Shown: positions 8,743-17,520, numbered from the stretch's first letter. The stretch is 64,000 bases of DNA from Paenibacillus taichungensis (GCF_003287275.1 NZ_QEVW01000005.1:868001-932000); one strand, 5' to 3'. Numbers and translations are program-made. The notes: a model not told the origin generated them from the letters alone.

Positions 8743-9321
8743 CTATATTTGCAAAAAGGAACGACATCCGTCCAGAAACAAAGCTGCTGCAAAAGCAATT
8801 CGTTTGTTCAGGTGCTCCTCGTTAAAATCCGGATTCAGCATGATATCCATCTTTAGCCGATCGAGAATACCAATATAAGCTTCTGCGAGCAGCACAGGCT
8901 CAGGCACGCCAGCATGCTCTAACACCTCACGCACCATGCTCATATATTCATTCATAAACGCCTTCATGAATCTCATCAGATCCGGATCATTATTGGGTGC
9001 CATAAAAAACAGCTTGGTATGATTGCGGCGCTCATAATAATACGTAAGGTGAGTCTTGGCGATCGCGCCCAGTTTATCCCCCGTACTCTGATGTGATTTC
9101 AATGCATAATCCAGGCGGCTGATAAAACTGTCGCAGTCCCGCTTGGATACGGCAACAAATAACTGTTCCTTATTTTTAAAATATAAATATATGGTGCCTT
9201 TCGCGATACCCGCTTCGTCCGCAATATCGGACATTTTCGTCTCATAGAATCCTTTTGAACCGAAAATACCATAGGCTGCATCCAAAATTGCCTCCGATTT
9301 GTCTCCTTGCACAGTGCTCAA
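8743..9321 (-). CDS. TetR/AcrR-family transcriptional regulator
   Basis: The N-terminal 50 residues form the TetR helix-turn-helix, with the typical sequence IADEAGIAKGTIYLYFKNKEQL. The rest is a helical ligand-binding and dimer domain of normal size (about 192 residues in total). A GTG at 9327 is too close to the Shine-Dalgarno sequence. The TTG at 9321 lies 7 bases after AGGGAGG and is the better start. The gene follows the DUF92 gene by 13 bases and precedes the ABC-F gene, so it probably regulates this cluster. The ligand is unknown. Confidence 0.92.
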   Translation of the reverse strand: MSTVQGDKSEAILDAAYGIFGSKGFYETKMSDIADEAGIAKGTIYLYFKNKEQLFVAVSKRDCDSFISRLDYALKSHQSTGDKLGAIAKTHLTYYYERRNHTKLFFMAPNNDPDLMRFMKAFMNEYMSMVREVLEHAGVPEPVLLAEAYIGILDRLKMDIMLNPDFNEEHLNKRIAFAAALFLDGCRSFLQI

Positions 9322-9334
9322 ACGCACTCCCTCC

Positions 9335-10144
9335 CTACGACGCCAAAATGATACCCAAACCGATCGCCAAACATCCGCCGATCACCGAACTGAGCACGTT
9401 TACCAGATCATTACTCATCCAAGACCAGCCACGAGCCCGAACGGTTTTGTGTCCACAATGTTCACTGACCTCGACCTCCCGGCCGCATACTGTACAACGA
9501 TACATATACTGAACCGTTGCCCCCAGATAAGAATCCGCAAAAGCTCCTGCCAATCCGCCTACAAGGCCGACACACATCCATCTGAACAGACTCAAACCTC
9601 CGATCCCGGCAACCCAGGAAAAGAAAAACGCACCCACGCCGATTAAAGCTCCACCTATGGCAGCAGCCAGCGTCCCAAGTAATGAAACACCTCCAGATGT
9701 ACCTGGAGTCAGCACCTTCCACGTCACGACAGAGCGCGGTGGCTTACGGCTGAGACTTCCCCATTCGGTTGCCCATGTATCTGAAGTAACGGTAGCCATG
9801 ACACCGATAAAAGCATACATCCAGGCCGGGTGTGGCAGAATCCAGTTTCCCAGAACAAGAAACATCCCAATTCCACCGTTAGCCATGACCTGTCCCGCAT
9901 CACGATTGCCCGTCTTGGCATACGATTTCTCAAGCTCCTGCTTGCGATCCTTGCGAAACTTGGAGAACAGCGTTGAGGTAATGAAAAACAACAGCAGTGT
10001 TCCAAACCAGAACAGGTTGCCCGCTCCGTAATATATCGTACCCATGGTCACAGCCGCCAGGCAGCCGGATAGGGTTAGCGACTTCTTCGCGTAGGCAGCA
10101 CCCGCCACAATAAAAGCGCATACGGCGCCAATAATCCAGTCCAT
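9335..10144 (-). CDS. DUF92 (TMEM19-like) integral membrane protein
   Basis: The 269-residue protein has about six to seven hydrophobic helices, and the stretch around TGNRDAGQVMANGG and the SDTWATEWGSLS motif identify the DUF92 family. Members related to plant VTE6 are prenyl-phosphate kinases, but the bacterial role is not established. The ATG at 10144 is preferred because GCAGGAGA lies 4-5 bases upstream; an upstream in-frame start lacks such a site. It heads a minus-strand cluster with the TetR and ABC-F genes. A CxxC pair near the C terminus (YRCTVCGREVEV) could bind metal. Confidence 0.85.
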   Translation of the reverse strand: MDWIIGAVCAFIVAGAAYAKKSLTLSGCLAAVTMGTIYYGAGNLFWFGTLLLFFITSTLFSKFRKDRKQELEKSYAKTGNRDAGQVMANGGIGMFLVLGNWILPHPAWMYAFIGVMATVTSDTWATEWGSLSRKPPRSVVTWKVLTPGTSGGVSLLGTLAAAIGGALIGVGAFFFSWVAGIGGLSLFRWMCVGLVGGLAGAFADSYLGATVQYMYRCTVCGREVEVSEHCGHKTVRARGWSWMSNDLVNVLSSVIGGCLAIGLGIILAS

Positions 10145-10254
10145 AAGTTCTCCTGCATGTGGCAGCATCTATGGCCCACATGACGTTTTATATTTTTGAA
10201 ATTCAATTATACCACGGTTTGAACCCAATGCCGAAACTCCCTAGCCCCGCATAC

Positions 10255-10295
10255 AAAAAACCTGATTCAGCAACTTTGAAAGCTGCCAAATCAGG
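10255..10295 (-). terminator. Terminator of the MarR-sulfotransferase-ABC operon
   Basis: On the minus strand CCTGATT (10295-10289) pairs with AATCAGG (10267-10261) and is followed by TTTTTT. It lies about 100 bases after the last gene of the operon. Confidence 0.8.
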
Positions 10296-10392
10296 TCCAT
10301 GATATTGCGATAAAATTGCGAGAAAACTGAGATGAATGATCCTGCTTCCGTTTAACTAAGGCTTCGAGGATTACAGTACCTCAAGTGCCCGT

Positions 10393-11166
10393 TCAGACCC
10401 GCTTCGTTCCACCAATTACACCATAACGGTAGAGCACGCTGCGACCAAACCAATTGAATAACCGATCGGTGAGAAAGCCCATAAAGCCCAGAGAAATCAG
10501 GCCGACAAAGATCCAATCTGTGCGAAAGAATAATCGGGAATTCCAGATCAGATAACCCACGCCTTCATTCGCAGCAATCATCTCTGCACCGATAATAGCC
10601 ATATAGGAAGTGCCCATTGCCAGTCGCACCCCTGTGAAGATATACGGAGTCGTCGCCGGAACAACGACATGCAGCAAAATCTGCCATTCGTTTGCTCCCA
10701 TACTGCGGGCTGACCGGATCTTGTCTTCTTCAATGGAGAGTACACCTGTCAGCGTGTTTAACACAACGATGAAAAACGTTGCATACATGATGAGCGCAAT
10801 CTTCGATTGCTCCCCAATCCCGAACCAGACCAGGAACAGGGTAATGAATGCGATCGGCGGAATAAAGCGGATAAAATTAAGGAAAGGTTCGGCAAACAGC
10901 CGGATCATATGAACCTTGCCGATGATAAGCCCTACCGGGATCGCTATCACACTGCCAAGCACCCAACCCGCAAGCACACGTGTAAAACTAATTCCGATAT
11001 ACTGCATTAGTGTACCGTCAGCAAGCAGTTCACGGGCACCGAGAATGGTATCCCACGGACCGGGAATCACTTCAGGACCATAAAGCATGGCCCCTAGCTG
11101 CCAAATCAGAATTACCGTTACCCACAATAGAGGGATAGACACCCACTTTTTCTCCAACCATCTCAT
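10393..11166 (-). CDS. ABC transporter permease, SsuC/TauC type
   Basis: The 257-residue protein has about six transmembrane helices and the BPD_transp_1 fold. The EAA-type loop is visible as RSMGANEWQILLHVVVPATTPYIFTG, shortened here to its core ARSMGANEWQIL. This class forms the channel of importers for sulfonates, taurine, nitrate or bicarbonate. The ATG at 11166 has GAGGTGA upstream. It is the last gene of a five-gene minus-strand operon, 16 bases after the ATPase gene and followed by a terminator. The substrate is inferred only from the neighbouring sulfotransferase-like gene. Confidence 0.92.
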   Translation of the reverse strand: MRWLEKKWVSIPLLWVTVILIWQLGAMLYGPEVIPGPWDTILGARELLADGTLMQYIGISFTRVLAGWVLGSVIAIPVGLIIGKVHMIRLFAEPFLNFIRFIPPIAFITLFLVWFGIGEQSKIALIMYATFFIVVLNTLTGVLSIEEDKIRSARSMGANEWQILLHVVVPATTPYIFTGVRLAMGTSYMAIIGAEMIAANEGVGYLIWNSRLFFRTDWIFVGLISLGFMGFLTDRLFNWFGRSVLYRYGVIGGTKRV

Positions 11167-11182
11167 CTTGCTATCACCTCAA

Positions 11183-11959
11183 TTATTCTTCAAAATGGCT
11201 TTGAATCTGGTCATATAGGGTGTTGAACTCCGATGAAGCAATATTCCTAGGATAAGACAGAGCATTATCGTAAATATCCGTTATCTTGGAAGAAGGCCCC
11301 ACTGACATAATTCCAATCCGTTGACCCAGCAACAGCGCCTCCTGAATATCATGAGTGACAAAAATAACAGTCTTATGAGTTTCCTGCCAAATATTTACTA
11401 GCTCTTTCTGCATCGTACGCCGAGTCATTGCATCCAAGGCTCCAAATGGTTCATCCATCAACAGGATGGCCGAATCGTTGGCTAACACCCGGGCCAATTG
11501 CACCCGCTGCTTCATGCCACCTGACAATTCCTTTGGAAATTTGGCTTCATGACTCCCCAGTCCAACCAGCTCAATGTATCGGTCTGATATTGTACGCCGC
11601 TGAGACTTTGGCACCTTGGCCATCCGAAGTCCAAACTCCACATTCTCCCTGACGGTAAGCCACGGGAAGAGTGAAGAATCCGCCTGCTGGAATACCATGG
11701 CTCGATCCTTGCCCGGTCGATCGATCTCCTTATTATCCACCTTGAGCTGCCCCCCCGACTTGGAGATAAAGCCTGCAATCATATTTAGAAGTGTGGACTT
11801 GCCACATCCGCTGGGACCAAGCAGGACAAAAAATTCCCCTCCCTTGATGACCAGATCAACATCCTTGATAATATAGTGAACATCCCCATGGGTGGGGGCA
11901 TTGTATGTTTTGCGAAGCTGCTCGATACGAATTGTATGCTGATCTGCAGGTAAAGACAT
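11183..11959 (-). CDS. ABC transporter ATPase, SsuB/TauB type
   Basis: The 258-residue protein has Walker A GPSGCGKST, a Q-loop in MVFQQADSSLFPW, the signature LSGGMKQRV, Walker B AILLMDEPFGALD and the switch histidine in VTHDIQEAL. This is the nitrate/sulfonate/taurine importer branch of ABC ATPases, which drives uptake on the cytoplasmic face. GGAGGTG lies 8 bases upstream of the ATG. It is in one operon with the binding protein (27 bases upstream) and the permease (16 bases downstream). Confidence 0.94.
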   Translation of the reverse strand: MSLPADQHTIRIEQLRKTYNAPTHGDVHYIIKDVDLVIKGGEFFVLLGPSGCGKSTLLNMIAGFISKSGGQLKVDNKEIDRPGKDRAMVFQQADSSLFPWLTVRENVEFGLRMAKVPKSQRRTISDRYIELVGLGSHEAKFPKELSGGMKQRVQLARVLANDSAILLMDEPFGALDAMTRRTMQKELVNIWQETHKTVIFVTHDIQEALLLGQRIGIMSVGPSSKITDIYDNALSYPRNIASSEFNTLYDQIQSHFEE

Positions 11960-11986
11960 GAGAACACCTCCAATGCAATTTGCGAG

Positions 11987-13042
11987 TTATTTACTATAAG
12001 TCACTTTATCTGGCAGTGTCTGCTTCAGGGGTTCCAGGTTCAGTTTGCTATCGAGATCAAAATCATGTTCGATGATCCCGTTATCCACCATATACTGCTT
12101 CTGCCCTGCCAGACTGTCATATGCTGCCTGGGTAAATCCAACTTCCCAAGGATTGATTGGAAGGTCCTTCAAGGTGGCCTCCTTAGGCTGCTTGGTTTCC
12201 TTATACATCAGGTCCGCAACCTCTTCAGGATGTGCCTGGGCATACACGGAGGCTTCATTCAGCGCCGCGAGAAAACCACTCACCGTTTCCGGGTTTGCCT
12301 GGATGAACTCATTGCTTGCCACGAGCCCCATTCCAAGGCGTACAGGTGTTTGGGACATATCCGTAAGTTGATGTACCCCTTCAAGCGCATCGAACTTATC
12401 CGTTAAGGCGGAACCGATGACCCAGGTTGCATCTAGATCACCCTGCTTTAGTGCAATGTAGGATTCGTCAAATGCTCCCTGACCCACCTGGGTTACATCA
12501 TTTAGATCCAATCCCTGGTCCTTCAAATATTCATCCCACAGGTAAGGAATAAATGTACCGCGGATGAAACTTACTTTTTTACCCTTCAGATCTGCACCAC
12601 TCTGTATATCGTTCTTGGCATACAATTTCCATGCAGCAGCCGCTTCATTCGTAGCCTGACCTGCGGAAGCAATAACAGAGTAATCCCCTTTTGCCAAAGC
12701 GTTCAATACAGGAAAGTCAGCCCCGTACGCAATATCCACCTGCTTGATAAACAGTGCATTTACACCTTCCGCTGGTGAACCAAACGTAATGCTCTCTGCA
12801 TCAATGCCTCGGCTTGCAAAGAAACCTTTGGCAATGGCTACCCTGAACGTTGGGTTTGTACTTGTATCTGCGATCCGGATTTTCACTTTTTTGGCCTCTG
12901 TGCCGGATGCGCCTTTTGCTTCGGATACCGTTTCGTTTGCTGAACATCCCGATAATATCAATAACAGTGATAAGAGCATCAATAATGCACCAGTTAAGGT
13001 GGACGGTTTTCTCACAGTATGCACCCCATTCGTTCTAATCAT
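11987..13042 (-). CDS. ABC transporter substrate-binding lipoprotein, SsuA/TauA type
   Basis: The 351-residue protein begins with a signal peptide ending in the lipobox LILSGC (Cys at about residue 33), so it should be anchored to the outer face of the membrane. The following region (KVKIRIADTSTNPTFRVAIAKG and so on) is the NMT1/SsuA-like periplasmic-binding fold. The start is uncertain: the ATG at 13042 is rather far from GAGGTGG, and GTG codons at about 13024 and 13015 would shorten the n-region. The gene follows the sulfotransferase-like gene by 21 bases. The family takes up sulfonates, sulfate esters, nitrate or thiamine precursors. Confidence 0.9.
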   Translation of the reverse strand: MIRTNGVHTVRKPSTLTGALLMLLSLLLILSGCSANETVSEAKGASGTEAKKVKIRIADTSTNPTFRVAIAKGFFASRGIDAESITFGSPAEGVNALFIKQVDIAYGADFPVLNALAKGDYSVIASAGQATNEAAAAWKLYAKNDIQSGADLKGKKVSFIRGTFIPYLWDEYLKDQGLDLNDVTQVGQGAFDESYIALKQGDLDATWVIGSALTDKFDALEGVHQLTDMSQTPVRLGMGLVASNEFIQANPETVSGFLAALNEASVYAQAHPEEVADLMYKETKQPKEATLKDLPINPWEVGFTQAAYDSLAGQKQYMVDNGIIEHDFDLDSKLNLEPLKQTLPDKVTYSK

Positions 13043-13063
13043 TGTTCGTCGCTCTTCGCCACC

Positions 13064-14503
13064 TCACTTGCCTTCATCTGACGTTGCCACACAGGCTGCA
13101 CCTTCAACAAACGGCAGTGTTACCTCAACACTTACAACGGATGAAGAGCCTTTGGGCGCTGCGCCCGGCACTCTGTAGGCAGACACATCAATCGCTTCAA
13201 TAGCAACCTCCTGCGGCTTCTCCAACTGTGGTACCCAGTGATAAGGCACACGATACGAACGATAGACCATATTGGTGTTCCGTCCATCCTTATAAGGGGA
13301 TATATATTCCCAAACCAGCTCATACTCGGATGTAACCTCGAACAGTCTTCCATTGGAGCCCTCAGTAATTAGCGTGTTTCCATTAGGTAATCGCTGAGCG
13401 GAGCTAATATACGGGCTATAAAATTTATAGGAATCTGTCGGAACGGAAAATCCAGCTTCTGCGGATGTATATTGCCAAACAATCTCCAGGGTCACCGGAT
13501 TGATCTCCAGCACACGTGAATGATCGCGAACGGCATGTTTCAAGCCATATGGAGAAGCTGGGTTAGGCAGACCATAACCGGCCCAGCCGCCATTGTCGAA
13601 TACCAGCAGATTCCCTTCTCCGGGCAAACCTTGGGGAATGATATGTGCATGATGCTGTCCAATAATGGTGCCGATATGCTTCACTTCAGGCAAAGAGTAA
13701 TCGGGACCTAATCTCCATACGATCTTTCCACTCTGTCTGTCGGTAATTGCGATAATATTTGCTTCTCTGGCATCCCAGATAATATTGTCGGGATGGAACC
13801 GCTCGTCTCCATTTTCATAGAAATGGTTTGGACCCACATAAGAAGCTGAATTAATATGTAGCCAATCGCCCACCCCACCACCGAGATGTCCAAATGAGCG
13901 TGTGTTCGGGTCACGGAACAGAACATTACGGGCGGCCTCATCGAATCCAAGTTCCTCAAAGTGCTCGTTCGGCAGCCATTCCCATAATACATTTCCCTCC
14001 CAATCGACTTCTATAATCGCATCATCAAGCAAAGGTTTATCCGAAATGGATGGGTTATTCACATTTTTATGAGCAAGAATCAGTGTCTTCCCGCTCTGTG
14101 TCTTTGGTGCGAGCCCAGGAGCGTAATAGCCGACTGGATTGCCTTCACGTTGGAAATCATGGTGCTGACGAGCGTACCACAGCGGTTCATATCCCGGATC
14201 TTCGATGTGTTCGTAGCTATTGTATTTCCACACAATGTTGCCATCCCAATCTACCTGGACCAAATCGACGTTGTCCTGGATACCGAACTTCGGATCCCTT
14301 CGCCCCGTGCTGCCCAATACGAAGCCACCGGGGAATACTTTGGCCGGAAAACCCAGTAGCCCTTTCCACAGGTGAACCTCCTTACCATTCATATCAATCA
14401 GTACTACACCTTCCTCCCCTGCCTGATACACGGTATAACCACCCCAAGCCTTAATAGGGTTATATACGGTTGCCCCGGTTGGATAAATTGTTGAATGCCC
14501 CAT
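13064..14503 (-). CDS. Arylsulfotransferase (ASST)-like protein
   Basis: The 479-residue protein is built of repeated beta-propeller-like blades with patterns such as VQVDWDGNIVWKY and IIEVDWEGNVLWEW. It has the ASST-type segments DWLHINSASYVG, GQHHAHIIPQG and RLPNGNTLITEGSNGRLFE. ASST enzymes move a sulfuryl group between phenolic sulfates through a sulfohistidine. Histidines are conserved in these segments, but I cannot fix which one would be sulfated. Periplasmic ASSTs carry a signal peptide; this one does not, so it should act in the cytoplasm. Its place between a MarR regulator and an SsuABC-type importer suggests that it uses the imported compound. Confidence 0.85.
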   Translation of the reverse strand: MGHSTIYPTGATVYNPIKAWGGYTVYQAGEEGVVLIDMNGKEVHLWKGLLGFPAKVFPGGFVLGSTGRRDPKFGIQDNVDLVQVDWDGNIVWKYNSYEHIEDPGYEPLWYARQHHDFQREGNPVGYYAPGLAPKTQSGKTLILAHKNVNNPSISDKPLLDDAIIEVDWEGNVLWEWLPNEHFEELGFDEAARNVLFRDPNTRSFGHLGGGVGDWLHINSASYVGPNHFYENGDERFHPDNIIWDAREANIIAITDRQSGKIVWRLGPDYSLPEVKHIGTIIGQHHAHIIPQGLPGEGNLLVFDNGGWAGYGLPNPASPYGLKHAVRDHSRVLEINPVTLEIVWQYTSAEAGFSVPTDSYKFYSPYISSAQRLPNGNTLITEGSNGRLFEVTSEYELVWEYISPYKDGRNTNMVYRSYRVPYHWVPQLEKPQEVAIEAIDVSAYRVPGAAPKGSSSVVSVEVTLPFVEGAACVATSDEGK

Positions 14504-14549
14504 TGATCATCTCTCCCTTGGATTGTTTGTTTTCACATCGGATCAAACG

Positions 14550-15107
14550 CTAATAACTGAGATAGTTGCTCTTTCCGGTACTCTCCCTCTGCTTCTGTTC
14601 AGGGTCACTTTCGGTGGATGGATCGTGTTCCTGCCTCCCGTTGTTCTCTGCCAATTCCAGCAGCGTATCCGAGAACCCCTCCAGATTCGCTATCACCCGC
14701 TCATAAAATTGGCTTTGCTGCTCCAGTTCCTCCGTCGTAAAGCCCTCAAACAGAAGCGTGATACATCGGGCACCGATATTGCTGTTCCGTGCAAACATCT
14801 CCCGTCCACTTGCAGTAATGTCCAGCAGAACTGTCCGGCGGTCATCTTCCTTGCGCCTGCGGATCGTAAGTCCCTTTTTCTCCAACTTGTCTGTTAAAGC
14901 TGTAATGGCACCTGAAGTGAAGTCCAGTTGTTCAGCCAAATCCCCCAGCCGCTGTTCCCCTTCACGAATGATTTTGTGCAGGATGAGCATGCCTGGTAGA
15001 CTGACCCCCTCTACCGATATGCGATCTCGTTCTTTCACGAATCGTCTGACCATTTTACGGAACAACCAATCCGTCTTCTCCAACGCTTCCCAGTCGTTAT
15101 TGCTCAT
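14550..15107 (-). CDS. MarR-family transcriptional regulator
   Basis: The 185-residue protein has a winged helix-turn-helix (about residues 45-110) with the MarR patterns LGDLAEQLDFTSGAITALTD and the wing RRRKEDDRRTVLLDIT. The C-terminal tail of about 30 residues is polar and looks disordered. The ATG at 15107 is preferred because GGGAGG lies 5 bases upstream; an upstream in-frame start would run through the leader hairpin. It is the first gene of the operon with the ASST-like protein and the ABC transporter. MarR proteins often repress their own operon and are released by a phenolic ligand, which would fit an aryl sulfate substrate. Confidence 0.92.
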   Translation of the reverse strand: MSNNDWEALEKTDWLFRKMVRRFVKERDRISVEGVSLPGMLILHKIIREGEQRLGDLAEQLDFTSGAITALTDKLEKKGLTIRRRKEDDRRTVLLDITASGREMFARNSNIGARCITLLFEGFTTEELEQQSQFYERVIANLEGFSDTLLELAENNGRQEHDPSTESDPEQKQRESTGKSNYLSY

Positions 15108-15144
15108 TTCATCCTCCCTGTCTAACTGAAACGGCAGCAAATAC

Positions 15145-15192
15145 GAAAAAAGGCTCCCGTGGACATTCCATAGTGGAGTAGTCCCGGGAGCC
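15145..15192 (-). promoter_or_regulatory. Terminator-like hairpin in the leader of the MarR operon
   Basis: On the minus strand GGCTCCCG (15192-15185) pairs with CGGGAGCC (15159-15152), inner GGAC/GTCC and TCCA/TGGA pairs extend the stem, and a run of T follows (15151-15145). It lies between the promoter and the first gene, so it could attenuate the operon. Confidence 0.65.
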
Positions 15193-15237
15193 TTTGGTGG
15201 TCCAATCAGCTCGCTACTGTTCAATTTATTTCACTGT

Positions 15238-15248
15238 TCATTTAATGA
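15238..15248. promoter_or_regulatory. Candidate MarR operator palindrome
   Basis: TCATT-T-AATGA is a perfect 11-base palindrome just downstream of the predicted start of transcription of the MarR operon. Its position and A/T-rich character suit autoregulation. It is a candidate only. Confidence 0.4.
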
Positions 15249-15270
15249 GTGTTAAAATAATTGAGTTCAT

Positions 15271-15298
15271 CATATAACCCACTAACCCAACCTGTCAA
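15271..15298 (-). promoter_or_regulatory. Promoter of the MarR operon
   Basis: On the minus strand TTGACA (15298-15293) and TATATG (15276-15271) are separated by 16 bases. The resulting leader of about 150 bases contains the hairpin and the candidate operator. Confidence 0.6.
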
Positions 15299-15465
15299 GT
15301 ATGAATTTAATTTTATTTTTTCGTAGCTAGATGTCCCTCATATTTAAATTACTTATCCGGTTTTAAGTTTCACTTCAGCTTTCCCGGTTACATTATCCTC
15401 AGAGCGTTACATCAAACCAGCTACGATTCAATTCGTACTTAACCATAGAAATGAGGATGACACAT

Positions 15466-15873
15466 ATGAATATGAAGCGCGTAATCATTGTCGGAACAAT
15501 GATTGTCACCATGTCTTTCGCCGGAACAGCCTGGGGCAGATCAGCGATAACCCCTATACCTTTGACGAAATGGTCCATCGTTAACATAGATACCAAAGAC
15601 AATAGTGGAGATGAGTTACTGAGTGCTCTGAATCAAAAGTCGGAAGATGGCTTGGTCCAGGATCTGTACGCGGGTAAATCGCTGAGGATGATTGCAGATG
15701 AGAACGCTGGTGACTTTAACGAGGTTGTCGCATTGCAAATAAGGCAGCTCAAGGAGCAGTTAGATCAAAGACTCGCAAGTGGAAGTATTAGCGCTGAGCA
15801 GCACGCAACGCACAGTAGTGAACTGGAAGAGTTAGTCACGGAGAGTGCCAATACAGCCTACAGCTTCGCGTAA
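15466..15873 (+). CDS. Secreted helical protein of unknown function
   Basis: The 135-residue protein starts with a signal peptide (hydrophobic core at about residues 6-18, likely cleavage near TAWG). The mature part is helical and polar. It contains a pattern around GKSLRMIADENAGDFNEV followed by an acidic helix LEELVTES, which resembles short segments in other Paenibacillus secreted proteins. The ATG at 15466 was chosen because GAGGA lies 9 bases upstream, although other in-frame ATGs are close on both sides. It is transcribed away from the MarR operon and ends near a bidirectional terminator. Function unknown. Confidence 0.7.
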   Translation: MNMKRVIIVGTMIVTMSFAGTAWGRSAITPIPLTKWSIVNIDTKDNSGDELLSALNQKSEDGLVQDLYAGKSLRMIADENAGDFNEVVALQIRQLKEQLDQRLASGSISAEQHATHSSELEELVTESANTAYSFA

Positions 15874-15917
15874 ATGAAAAGTCTCCCATGTGCTATGGCA
15901 GAGAATGAGGGCACGCC

Positions 15918-15943
15918 AAAAAGGAGCGTCGAAACGCCCCTTT
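15918..15943. terminator. Bidirectional terminator
   Basis: GGAGCGT (15923-15929) pairs with ACGCCCC (15934-15940), with one G-T pair, around a CGAA loop. It is flanked by AAAAA and TTT. It lies between the secreted-protein gene and the convergent FAH-family gene. Confidence 0.75.
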
Positions 15944-15995
15944 ATCTGTTGGTTTCATATTTACTCTAAGTAAGCAGATTGATGATGCATGGTAC

Positions 15996-16631
15996 TTACT
16001 GAACTGCTGCTGTAATCGTACATTTGCCCAAGGAGTCGCCGCCCCAGGCCAGTTCAAGCACATCTCCTGCTGCCGTTGGTCCAACCCCTTCTGGTGTACC
16101 TGTAAAGATGACATCTCCTGATCCCAGTCCGTAATGATGACCTACATAATCCACAATATCCTGTAGACTGAAGATCATGTTACGAATATTGCCCCGTTGG
16201 ACCTCGGCACCGTTCTTGATGAGTGTAAAGTCTTTCTCAAGAAGAGCCTGGGCCCCCGGAAATGGCTGGAATGCAGTAATCGGAGCCGAGTTCTTAAACC
16301 CTTTGGCTGCAGTCCACGGATGTCCCTTTTTCTTAATGACCGTCTGTACGTCACGTAATGTAAAATCAATGCCAAATGCATACGCGTCAACCAACTCATC
16401 TACAGCCATACCCGGCTCATAATCCCGCCCGATTTGAATGACCAGTTCAGCCTCATAATGAACTTCGCCCTTTGTCGCAGGCAATTGCAGCGTTTCACTA
16501 TTCAAGGCCACAACCGCATGGGAAGGCTTCATAAAGATCATCGGTTCATCCGGAACCGCGTTACCCAATTCTTCTGCATGAAGTTTATAATTTCGTCCTA
16601 CACAATATACATTGCGAATGTTTGTCAGCAT
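15996..16631 (-). CDS. Fumarylacetoacetate hydrolase-family protein
   Basis: From 16631 the protein has 211 residues and begins MLTNIRNVYCVGRNYKLHAEEL, the usual FAH-domain opening (CVGRNYxxHAxEL). The metal-site region HYEAELVIQIG, FGIDFTLRDVQ and the C-terminal GDVIFTGTPEGVG are present. Members are Mg/Mn-dependent hydrolases, decarboxylases or isomerases of acylpyruvate-like compounds. An upstream ATG at 16661 would add 10 residues but has no Shine-Dalgarno site, while AAGGTGG lies 11 bases before 16631. It is a single gene with a terminator. The substrate is unknown. Confidence 0.9.
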   Translation of the reverse strand: MLTNIRNVYCVGRNYKLHAEELGNAVPDEPMIFMKPSHAVVALNSETLQLPATKGEVHYEAELVIQIGRDYEPGMAVDELVDAYAFGIDFTLRDVQTVIKKKGHPWTAAKGFKNSAPITAFQPFPGAQALLEKDFTLIKNGAEVQRGNIRNMIFSLQDIVDYVGHHYGLGSGDVIFTGTPEGVGPTAAGDVLELAWGGDSLGKCTITAAVQ

Positions 16632-16736
16632 GGATTTAACGACCACCTTTATCGGATTCATTAGCGTATATGGAGCATGTTCATCTTTTTATTATATAAG
16701 TACATATCATATTTTCGCTATTCAAAAAAATGGAGT

Positions 16737-17489
16737 TTATGGTCTGAAAAATCGACTGCTCGTTTCATGAAAAGCCTGCTCCCACACATCAGGCCGGTTT
16801 GTGCATAACATCAGCTCCGGATCAATCGCCGCAAGACGCTTCATGATGGTTTTATCATCCACTGTCCAGGCCATTACCTGAATGCCTTCGATACGCATCT
16901 CGCGCATAAGCGATTTGTCCACATTGGTGTATCCGATAGAAAGAAAATTGCAATTCATCTGCCGCAGCACTGCTGCCAGATCCCCTGGCCGTGCATCGAT
17001 AATCAAACCTGTTTTGAACTCCGGAGCCAGTTTCTTCACTTCAACCAGAGCCGCAGGTTCAAACGAAGTGATGACCACATCATGCTGCATATGCCTTTTC
17101 CTCACCTCATGAATAACCGCTGCTGGCAGACCGGGATACATGTTCCCTTGCGTTTTCAATTCGATATTCAATCGAACTTTTCCACAGGAACGTTCCAGTA
17201 CTTCACTAAGCGAAGGAACACGTTCCCCTTTATAAGCTTTTCCTTTCCAAGATCCCGCATCCAGCTGCTGAATATCTGCCCAGTCCTTTTCCCGAACTAA
17301 TCCTTTTCCATTCGTAGTCCGATCAAAAGTAAAATCATGAATAACCACCGGCACACCATCACGTGACAGCTGTACATCCAACTCCATCCACTGAACTTCA
17401 GGCTGTTCCATGGCAAGCAGAAATGCAGCCATCGTATTTTCTGGTGCAATGGACGAAAAACCACGGTGCGCTACACAAAGGTTGTTCAT
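16737..17489 (-). CDS. Glycerophosphodiester phosphodiesterase
   Basis: The 250-residue protein has the GDPD TIM-barrel signatures: AHRGFSSIAPENT (catalytic H8), ELDVQLSRDG (metal ligands E36 and D38) and VVIHDFTFDRTTNG (catalytic H51). It should hydrolyse glycerophosphodiesters to glycerol 3-phosphate and an alcohol. No signal peptide is present, so it belongs to the cytoplasmic UgpQ-like group. GAGGAGGGGATGAA supplies the ribosome-binding site for the ATG at 17489. It lies 31 bases downstream of the capA-like gene in the same direction, so they may be cotranscribed. Confidence 0.94.
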   Translation of the reverse strand: MNNLCVAHRGFSSIAPENTMAAFLLAMEQPEVQWMELDVQLSRDGVPVVIHDFTFDRTTNGKGLVREKDWADIQQLDAGSWKGKAYKGERVPSLSEVLERSCGKVRLNIELKTQGNMYPGLPAAVIHEVRKRHMQHDVVITSFEPAALVEVKKLAPEFKTGLIIDARPGDLAAVLRQMNCNFLSIGYTNVDKSLMREMRIEGIQVMAWTVDDKTIMKRLAAIDPELMLCTNRPDVWEQAFHETSSRFFRP

Positions 17490-17520
17490 TTCATCCCCTC
17501 CTCAATAAATAAATTGAATC

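Noticed and set aside
15145..15200. T-box or S-box riboswitch before the MarR gene.
   Set aside because: The T-box sequence AGGGTGGNACCGCG and the S-box core are absent and the leader is too short. Only a terminator-like hairpin remains.
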